NCBI GenBank assembly: GCA_035291905.1 | Contig: DATDRF010000061.1 | Coordinates: 1 to 19,107 of the forward strand | Length of the DNA stretch: 19,107 bases | Origin: JACPLA01 sp035291905 | Lineage (GTDB): Bacteria > Bacteroidota > Ignavibacteria > UBA10030 | Reading direction: 5' to 3' | Shown here: positions 1-5,336 of the stretch, one piece after another | Numbering within the stretch: position 1 is the stretch's first letter | Layout of the letters: every line of letters begins with the position of its first letter | Program-made: the position numbers and the translations under genes | Notes under the pieces: generated by a model | What the model saw: the letters and a program-made list of their open reading frames with translations, nothing else | Told to the model about the DNA's origin: nothing | The model's database searches: none

Positions 1-360
1 AGCGGAAATCCGGGTGCTCTTGTCATTTCTGATGCCGTGGCGGGAAGCGACCTGACATCGGTATCGGACAACACGACCAGCTACAACATCACAACGAACA
101 CTGACAACATGAAGATCGTTGCATCGATCAACTCGCCGATGCCTGTGGGAACGAGACTCCTGTTGCAGCTGGGCAGCAATCGGGGCTTGAGCATTGGATC
201 GATTGACATGTCCAATGCCATCTCGCCGGTTGACCTGGTTACGGGTATCAGCAAGGGAAGCGACCTGAACCAGACCATCAGCTATGTGTTTGCGGCAAAC
301 GCGGATACCCCTGCCATCCCGTCGGATTCCCGCGTGATAACACTGACGCTCACCAACTGA
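1..360 (+). CDS. C-terminal part of a small secreted-type protein of unknown function (5' end outside window)
   Basis: The reading frame is open from base 1 and stops at TGA 358-360, so the gene enters from the left and at least 119 residues are visible. A GTG at 37 lies in frame, but nothing shows it to be the real start. The visible part is rich in Ser, Thr, Asn and Asp, has alternating polar and hydrophobic residues and ends in the strand-like tail VITLTLTN. This fits an exported beta-sandwich or surface protein. No catalytic motif or known domain was recognised. The next gene begins 8 bases later, encodes another small exported protein and ends in a similar strand (FLVTITD), so the two probably form one operon of cell-surface or periplasmic proteins. 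Function unknown. Confidence 0.6.
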   Translation, partial: SGNPGALVISDAVAGSDLTSVSDNTTSYNITTNTDNMKIVASINSPMPVGTRLLLQLGSNRGLSIGSIDMSNAISPVDLVTGISKGSDLNQTISYVFAANADTPAIPSDSRVITLTLTN

Positions 361-368
361 AGAATCGA

Positions 369-695
369 ATGCTCCGCCTCGCTGCCATAACGGGTCTTAT
401 GCTTCTGGGATTGGCCTCGGCTCTCTCTCAGGAATCAAAGTTCGCAAAGCAAGCGGTGAACTTCTCCGTTCGTCGCTCGGATGCGTCGATGGTGCTGGGT
501 GAAATAAAGCACAAGGCAGTGACGAGTGAATTAACGCGGGCGAAAGTGACTGTGGCATTCGATGTTCCGGTGAAGAGAGTGAAAGACCGTCCTGTCGGCT
601 CGGTGACTACTCATGTGGATGCAGATCTCCTCCGTTCTGAGGAATTGGATTCCGCCTTTCGTAAGAGGTCATTCCTTGTGACAATCACTGACTGA
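369..695 (+). CDS. Small exported protein of unknown function (108 aa)
   Basis: ATG at 369 opens a 108-residue protein. Residues 1-20 form a typical Sec signal peptide: a short basic start (MLR), a hydrophobic core of Leu, Ala, Gly and Met, and a likely cleavage near LASALSQ. The mature part of about 87 residues is basic and has alternating hydrophobic strands, for example KVTVAFDVPV and the terminal FLVTITD, which suggests a small beta-rich periplasmic or surface protein. There is no Cys near the cleavage site, so it is not a lipoprotein. It starts 8 bases after the preceding truncated gene and is followed 24 bases later by a strong hairpin terminator, so it closes that operon. No family was recognised. 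Confidence 0.7.
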   Translation: MLRLAAITGLMLLGLASALSQESKFAKQAVNFSVRRSDASMVLGEIKHKAVTSELTRAKVTVAFDVPVKRVKDRPVGSVTTHVDADLLRSEELDSAFRKRSFLVTITD

Positions 696-719
696 AATCG
701 TTTCCGATTCTGTAGTCCG

Positions 720-745
720 AAAGCCGTTCCTCAGTGAACGGCTTT
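720..745 (+). terminator. Rho-independent terminator after the small exported protein gene
   Basis: A perfect 10-bp stem pairs AAAGCCGTTC (720-729) with GAACGGCTTT (736-745) around a 6-base loop, followed by TGTGTTTT. It lies 24 bases after the stop at 695. The stem ends in A/T pairs, so it could also act on the opposite strand. Confidence 0.85.
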
Positions 746-765
746 TGTGTTTTGCGAATCAGCTG

Positions 766-832
766 AAGTCCGACATCGATCACGGTTCGTCGGGAGCTTA
801 GCTCCCGACGGGCTATGGCGGATGTCGGACTT
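766..832. repeat. 67-bp nested palindrome (REP-like element)
   Basis: Outer arms AAGTCCGACATC (766-777) and GATGTCGGACTT (821-832) are a perfect 12-bp inverted repeat. Between them sits a second perfect 10-bp stem, CGTCGGGAGC (788-797) and GCTCCCGACG (801-810), with a 3-base TTA loop. The folded form is a long stem carrying an inner hairpin. It is not followed by a T-run and so is not a classical terminator. A TATGGCG core at 814-820 recurs in the hairpin cluster at 3846-3941, which suggests the same repeat family. The rest of the gene-free stretch, 833-1032, shows no structure or promoter that could be called with confidence. Confidence 0.75.
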
Positions 833-1032
833 CTGATTGGAGCTTTCCTCATCCTACGAATCATTCCTATCTTCCCATCCTTGGGACAATTCCCTCCTCC
901 TTCTTAGAATCCGGCCGACCGACGCTGAACGAATCCCCGTTTCCCCGCAGGCTTCAACGTCCCTAAAAGCCTTTCAAGTGGCATGAAACTTGTCCTCTTT
1001 GAGGCGTCCTCCATCAAATCGAAGAGACTTCG

Positions 1033-1950
1033 GTGAAATCACAAGACTTTCTGACCATTCGCGACCTCGACCGCGAAGAGATCTGCGGCATCCTCAATCA
1101 TGCCGCCGAAATGAAGTTACACCCCGATCGATATGCAACTGCGCTCAAGGGAAAGGGCCTTGCGATGATCTTCGAAAAGCCCTCACTTCGCACACGCGTC
1201 TCTTTCGACGTGGGGATCCATCAGCTGGGCGGATTCTCGATCTGCCTTCTCCCCTCCGACATCAGTCTTGGAAAACGTGAATCGGTTTACGACGTGGCCA
1301 AGAATCTCGAGCGTATGGTCAACGGGATCATGATCCGGACTTTTGCTCATAAAATTGCCGTCGACCTCGCAGCTGCGTCGTCTATTCCCGTCATAAACGG
1401 ACTTACCGATTACACGCATCCCTGTCAGGCGATGGCGGACTTCATGACTATCCGCGAGAAGAAAGGCAAACTGCCTGGGCTGAAGCTTTGCTTTGTCGGC
1501 GATGGGAACAATGTCGCCCATGCGCTCATGTTCGCCGGTGCGCGCCTCGGGGTCAATGTGACGGTTGCATGCCCGCTCGGCTACGAGCCCAACGAGTCCG
1601 CTCTTCGCCAGGCCCGCGAGGACGCGAAGCATACGAAGGCGCGCATCGAAGTGACCCACGATCCGATCGGGGGCGTCCTGGATGCTGATGTCGTTTACAC
1701 AGACGTATGGGCCTCCATGGGGCAGGAATCGGAAGCCGGAAAGCGGAGCGCCATCTTCCGTCCTTTCCAGGTGAATTCGTCTCTGATGAAGCACGCAAAG
1801 AAGGATGCAATCTTCATGCACTGCCTGCCGGCCCACAGAGGAGCGGAAGTAACGGACGATGTTATTGATTCACCTGCCTCCGTCGTGTTCCAGGAGGCGG
1901 AGAACAGGCTTCATGTGCAGAAAGCGATCATGGTGGAGCTGATGCGGTAG
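1033..1950 (+). CDS. argF: Ornithine carbamoyltransferase
   Basis: It catalyses carbamoyl phosphate + L-ornithine <-> L-citrulline + phosphate in the cytoplasm. The 305-residue length is near the usual size for the family. The carbamoyl-phosphate loop is SLRTR (51-55), a variant of STRTR. HPCQ is at 129-132, the NN of the ornithine domain at 159-160, the ornithine signature D-x-x-x-SMG at 224-230 (DVWASMG), HCLPAH at 263-268, and the final Arg in NRLHVQKA at 291-298. The DxxxSMG signature separates it from acetylornithine transcarbamylase, which has a KSWG-type motif. The start is GTG at 1033 with a weak GAAGAG upstream; no better start is in frame. Carbamate kinase follows after 7 bases. This pairing recalls the catabolic arc pathway, but arginine deiminase and the exchanger are absent, so biosynthetic (argF) and catabolic (arcB) roles cannot be told apart. 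Confidence 0.95.
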   Translation: MKSQDFLTIRDLDREEICGILNHAAEMKLHPDRYATALKGKGLAMIFEKPSLRTRVSFDVGIHQLGGFSICLLPSDISLGKRESVYDVAKNLERMVNGIMIRTFAHKIAVDLAAASSIPVINGLTDYTHPCQAMADFMTIREKKGKLPGLKLCFVGDGNNVAHALMFAGARLGVNVTVACPLGYEPNESALRQAREDAKHTKARIEVTHDPIGGVLDADVVYTDVWASMGQESEAGKRSAIFRPFQVNSSLMKHAKKDAIFMHCLPAHRGAEVTDDVIDSPASVVFQEAENRLHVQKAIMVELMR

Positions 1951-1957
1951 AGACTCT

Positions 1958-2905
1958 ATGACCCGCAGCGCGCTCATAGCGATCGGTGGCAATTCCCTCA
2001 TTCGGGCCGGCCAGCGCGGGACAATGGATGAGCAGCTGGCAAACGCCCGCCTGACTGCGCGGCGCATTGCGCAATTCATTACGGAGGGTTGGAAGATCAT
2101 ACTGACCCACGGTAATGGCCCGCAGGTAGGAGCGGCCCTCTTGCGGTCGGAACGGGCGGCAGGAGAAGTCTATACGCAGCCACTCGACGTCTGCGTGGCG
2201 TCCACTCAGAGCGAAATAGGGTATTTCCTCCAGCTGGGCCTGGAGTACGAGCTCAGGCGCGTGGGGCTGGGCATGCCGGTGGTGTCGCTTCTCACCAAGG
2301 TTGAAGTGAGCGAGGACGACCCGGCGTTCGGCAACCCGACAAAACCCGTCGGCCCGTTTTATTCCAGAACGGTTGCTGAACAGAAGCAGCATGACTACGG
2401 ATGGACGATGGTCGAGGACGCGGCAAGGGGGTATCGCCGAGTGGTACCTTCCCCGCTTCCGAAACGAATACTCGAGCAGGAAGTTATCCGGCAAATGCTC
2501 AATATGGGAATCCTTGTCATTGCCCTTGGTGGAGGAGGAATTCCCGTTGTTGCCCAGAAAGACCATCTCCTGAGAGGCGTTGAAGCGGTGATTGACAAAG
2601 ACCGGGCGTCCGCCATGCTTGCCAGCGCCCTGAATGTCGATCTCTTTCTCATCAGTACCGATGTTGATCGTGTCTATCTGAATTACAAGTCTGCCAACCA
2701 AAGAGGCCTGTGTCGTGTGACTGCGGCAGAGATGCGCCGTCATTGCCGGGAAGGGCATTTTCCCAACGGGAGCATGGGTCCAAAAATCGAGTCCGCGCTC
2801 CGCTTTCTCGCCGATGGTGGAAGAGAGGTCATCATTACGTCAAGCGAAAAACTCACCGAAGCGGTGACAGGGAACGCAGGCACTCACATCTACGCTGAAT
2901 CATGA
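1958..2905 (+). CDS. arcC: Carbamate kinase
   Basis: It transfers phosphate between ATP and carbamate: ATP + NH3 + CO2 <-> ADP + carbamoyl phosphate, reversibly. In fermenting bacteria the reaction usually runs toward ATP. The protein has 315 residues, the normal length for the amino-acid kinase fold family. Visible motifs are the N-terminal GGN (10-12), THGNGPQVG (50-58), ALGGGGIPVV (189-198), VIDKDRASAMLA (211-222), and the C-terminal nucleotide-binding segment FPNGSMGPKIESA (268-280) with Lys276. It starts 7 bases after the OTC stop with no clear Shine-Dalgarno, so translational coupling is likely. Its TGA overlaps the ATG of the next gene in an ATGA, which ties the kinase directly to the ATCase-like protein. 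The gene therefore sits between two transcarbamylases that could share its product. Confidence 0.95.
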   Translation: MTRSALIAIGGNSLIRAGQRGTMDEQLANARLTARRIAQFITEGWKIILTHGNGPQVGAALLRSERAAGEVYTQPLDVCVASTQSEIGYFLQLGLEYELRRVGLGMPVVSLLTKVEVSEDDPAFGNPTKPVGPFYSRTVAEQKQHDYGWTMVEDAARGYRRVVPSPLPKRILEQEVIRQMLNMGILVIALGGGGIPVVAQKDHLLRGVEAVIDKDRASAMLASALNVDLFLISTDVDRVYLNYKSANQRGLCRVTAAEMRRHCREGHFPNGSMGPKIESALRFLADGGREVIITSSEKLTEAVTGNAGTHIYAES

Positions 2906-3813
2906 AACTCCATCACATCCTTGAATCTCAACAGTTCACGGTTCCAAGCCTTCTGGAGTTGTTCGTCCGCACGGGTGCCATGGAAAGAATCGTCGCCCGG
3001 GGCGGAACAAAAGACTATGAGAACCGGATCATGTCCACGCTCTTCTATAAGCCCTCGACCCGTACTCGGTTCTCTTTTGAAGCCGCCATGTATCGTCTCG
3101 GTGGCAAAGTACTTTCGACGGAATCAGCACGCGAATTCTCGTCGGAGATTCAGGGGGAGCATCTTGAAGACACGATTCGGATCATCGCCTTATACAGCGA
3201 TGTGATCGTTCTCCGTCACACCGATCAGGGGGGTGCGCAGAGAGCTGCAGCAGTTTCGCCGGTTCCCGTCATCAACGCCGGCGACGGCCAGGGTGGCCAG
3301 CATCCCACGCAAGCGCTGCTCGATCTTTACACCATCTATTCCGAGTGCAAAACACTGGACGGCCTCTCCGTTGCGTTCCTCGGCGCGTTGGATAACGGCA
3401 GAACTGTCAGGTCCCTCGCTTACCTGTTGAGCAAATTCGACCGGATACGGTTGTATTTTGTGGCGCCGCCTGAGATGCAGATCAAGAAAGACATCCTTGC
3501 GCATCTCGACGAACACAACGTTGCTTACTCCCTGATGTCGAGTCCGGAAGAGGCTCTTCGCAGCGCAGATGTTGTCTACCAGACGCGAATTGACCGCGAC
3601 CGCCTCGTGCAGAGCGCGGTTGACACCATGCAGTACAACATCGATGAGAGCGTTCTGAATCAGCTGAAGCCCAACGCCATCATCATGCATCCGCTTCCGC
3701 GCTCGGTGGAGATTTCGGCGGCCGTGGATCGCGACCAGAGGGCGGCATATTTTCGCCAGGCCCGGAACGGCCTGCTTCTCCGAATGGCCCTCCTCACAAT
3801 GATTTTTGATTAG
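2902..3813 (+). CDS. Aspartate-carbamoyltransferase-like protein with two altered active-site positions
   Basis: The 303-residue transcarbamylase lines up nearly gap-free with E. coli PyrB catalytic-chain numbering. Carbamoyl-phosphate residues are kept: STRT (52-55), Arg105, His134 and Gln137 in HPTQ (134-137), and HPLPR (263-267). Aspartate-side Arg167 (NGRTVRSL) and Arg229 (YQTRI) are present. Ser80 is kept, but catalytic Lys84, normally in a KGE motif, is Gln84 (codon CAG at 3151), and Gln231 is Asp231 (codon GAC at 3592). Lys84 reaches into the neighbouring subunit's active site and is critical in the E. coli enzyme. The fold and carbamoyl-phosphate site should therefore be intact, while activity with aspartate is doubtful. 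The gene overlaps carbamate kinase by 4 bases; no pyrI or pyrC is nearby. It may be a paralogue with another acceptor, or a divergent PyrB. Residue matches were made by eye. Confidence 0.85.
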   Translation: MKLHHILESQQFTVPSLLELFVRTGAMERIVARGGTKDYENRIMSTLFYKPSTRTRFSFEAAMYRLGGKVLSTESAREFSSEIQGEHLEDTIRIIALYSDVIVLRHTDQGGAQRAAAVSPVPVINAGDGQGGQHPTQALLDLYTIYSECKTLDGLSVAFLGALDNGRTVRSLAYLLSKFDRIRLYFVAPPEMQIKKDILAHLDEHNVAYSLMSSPEEALRSADVVYQTRIDRDRLVQSAVDTMQYNIDESVLNQLKPNAIIMHPLPRSVEISAAVDRDQRAAYFRQARNGLLLRMALLTMIFD

Positions 3814-3845
3814 AAAGTAGTATGTCTGTCGGTTGCGCTGCGAGA

Positions 3846-3941
3846 CGGGTTAAAACCCGGAAAAGGGGGATATGGCGTTGCCCCGACCTTAAGGGTCGGG
3901 GCAATGAAGTCCGGCAAAGAGACAAGGGCTTTAGCCCTTTG
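3846..3941. repeat. Cluster of three small palindromes (REP-like) inside the carbamoyl-phosphate gene cluster
   Basis: Three hairpins lie in the 173-base gap between the ATCase-like gene and the COG2403 gene. CGGGTT (3846-3851) pairs with AACCCG (3854-3859). The 11-bp stem TTGCCCCGACC (3878-3888) pairs with GGTCGGGGCAA (3894-3904) around TTAAG. AAGGGCT (3924-3930) pairs with AGCCCTT (3933-3939). A TATGGCG core at 3871-3877 matches the element at 766-832. None has a proper T-run, so they look like dispersed repeats, though they could stabilise or attenuate the transcript at this point. Confidence 0.7.
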
Positions 3942-3974
3942 CACTCTGAGATGGAATCTAAACAAACTGAAGAA

Positions 3975-3980
3975 AAGGAA
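3975..3980 (+). promoter_or_regulatory. Shine-Dalgarno that fixes the start of the COG2403 gene
   Basis: AAGGAA lies about 7 bases before the ATG at 3987. The longer in-frame starts at 3822 and 3951 have no comparable site, and the 3822 version would translate the palindromic repeat. Family homology also begins right after 3987. Confidence 0.7.
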
Positions 3981-3986
3981 CGGCTT

Positions 3987-5336
3987 ATGGCAGAGAGAAA
4001 CAGAATCAACACGATCATCGTTGGCGCAGCGGGAAGAGACTTCCATAATTTCAACGTCCTCTACCGCGACAATGATCGCTACAACGTCGTTGCATTCACT
4101 GCCGCACAGATTCCCAATATTGCCGGCCGCAAATATCCCGCTGCGCTCGCCGGGAAGCTCTACCCGTCAGGGATCCCGATCTTTGAAGAATCAAAGCTGG
4201 AAGACCTGATCAAGAAATACCGGGTTGAGGAGGTCGTATTCTCATACAGCGACGTCACACACAGGCACGTGATGAGTCTCGGTGCCCGCGCATCCGTGGC
4301 GGGAGCCCATTTCAAACTGGTCGCCGCAGGTCAGACGATGTTGAAGAGCAAGAAACCGGTTGTGTCGGTCTGCGCGGTTCGGACGGGGAGCGGGAAGAGC
4401 CAGACCTGCCGCAAAGTCTCCAAGCTTCTGACGGAGATGGGATACAAAGTCGCGGCGATCCGACATCCCATGCCCTATGGTGATCTTGAAGAACAGCGAG
4501 TCCAGAGGTTCGCATCGATCGACGATCTCAAGAAGCAGCGATGCACGATCGAAGAGATGGAGGAATATGAGCCCCACATCGTCAACGGCACGATCGTCTA
4601 TGCAGGCGTGGATTATCAGGCGATTCTCGATCAAGCGGAACGGGAGGCAGACGTCATCCTGTGGGACGGCGGGAACAATGACACTCCTTTTTATGAGCCA
4701 GACTTTGCCATCGTGGTCGCTGATCCGCTGCGTGTCGGAAACGAGCTCAACTACTACCCCAGTGAAGCGAATCTCCGTCTGGCCGACCTGGTGATCATCA
4801 ACAAGATCGATTCGGCAGAACCGAAGTCGGTCTTTGCCCTGAGGGAGAACATCCGCTCCGTGAATTCGAAGGCGATAATTATCGAGGCCGCGTCGCCCAT
4901 TCAGGTGGAAGATGCAAGTCTGATCACGCGAAGGCGGGTGTTGGTAATCGAAGACGGCCCGACCCTGACGCATGGCGAAATGAAGTTCGGTGCCGGAACA
5001 GTTGCGGCCCGCAAATTCGGTGCATCGGAAATCATCGATCCGCGGCCCTATTGCAAGGGCGAAATCAAAAAGACGTTTGAAACGTATCCGGGAATCGGAG
5101 TCCTGCTCCCGGCGATGGGTTACAGCGACCAGCAGGTGAAGGATCTGGAAGAGACGGTCAACCGCGTTCCCTGCGACACAGTTGTGATCGGAACACCCAT
5201 CAATTTGAAAAGAATCATCAAGATGAAGAAGCCTGCTGTCCGGGTTTTTTATGAATTGGAAGAGATCGGGGAACCGACCGTCAAGACGCTCCTCACAACA
5301 TTTGTACAATCTCTGAAAAGGAAGGCAGCGATATGA
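3987..5336 (+). CDS. COG2403-family P-loop protein (cyclic 2,3-diphosphoglycerate synthetase-like / predicted GTPase)
   Basis: With the start at ATG 3987 the protein has 449 residues, the usual length for this family. The N-terminal region has a nucleotide-fold opening, IIVGAAGRDFHNFN (10-23). A P-loop TGSGKS follows at 133-138 after the strand PVVSVCAVR, then a Walker-B-like stretch ILWDGGNND (224-232), the guanine-type NKID (272-275), and a C-terminal conserved block DGPTLTHGEM (323-332) and AAGTVAARK-like residues 336-343. Bacterial homologues are commonly annotated as cyclic 2,3-diphosphoglycerate synthetase after a methanogen enzyme, but that product is not expected here, and the true reaction of the bacterial group is, to my knowledge, unsettled. 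Its last 4 bases overlap the PLP lyase start (ATGA), and it follows the transcarbamylases, which points to a shared metabolic role. The open frame extends upstream to 3822, but only through repeat DNA. Confidence 0.85.
   Translation: MAERNRINTIIVGAAGRDFHNFNVLYRDNDRYNVVAFTAAQIPNIAGRKYPAALAGKLYPSGIPIFEESKLEDLIKKYRVEEVVFSYSDVTHRHVMSLGARASVAGAHFKLVAAGQTMLKSKKPVVSVCAVRTGSGKSQTCRKVSKLLTEMGYKVAAIRHPMPYGDLEEQRVQRFASIDDLKKQRCTIEEMEEYEPHIVNGTIVYAGVDYQAILDQAEREADVILWDGGNNDTPFYEPDFAIVVADPLRVGNELNYYPSEANLRLADLVIINKIDSAEPKSVFALRENIRSVNSKAIIIEAASPIQVEDASLITRRRVLVIEDGPTLTHGEMKFGAGTVAARKFGASEIIDPRPYCKGEIKKTFETYPGIGVLLPAMGYSDQQVKDLEETVNRVPCDTVVIGTPINLKRIIKMKKPAVRVFYELEEIGEPTVKTLLTTFVQSLKRKAAI

Noticed and set aside
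833..1032. Promoter or riboswitch ahead of the OTC gene
   Set aside because: No TAnnTTTG box, -35/-10 pair or recognisable riboswitch core was found; only a short GGGA/TCCC palindrome is present.
1183..1836. 217-residue antisense open frame in the OTC gene
   Set aside because: It is a shadow of the highly conserved OTC coding frame, with no independent support.
1033..3813. Arginine deiminase (arc) operon
   Set aside because: OTC and carbamate kinase fit, but no arginine deiminase or arginine/ornithine exchanger is present and an ATCase-like gene is added.
3822..3986. 55-residue N-terminal extension of the COG2403 protein
   Set aside because: It translates three palindromes, has no Shine-Dalgarno and no family counterpart; the start at 3987 has both.
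3987..5336. Naming the gene as a true cyclic 2,3-diphosphoglycerate synthetase
   Set aside because: Family similarity is clear, but the named reaction was defined in a methanogen and the genomic context here is carbamoyl-phosphate and amino-acid metabolism.
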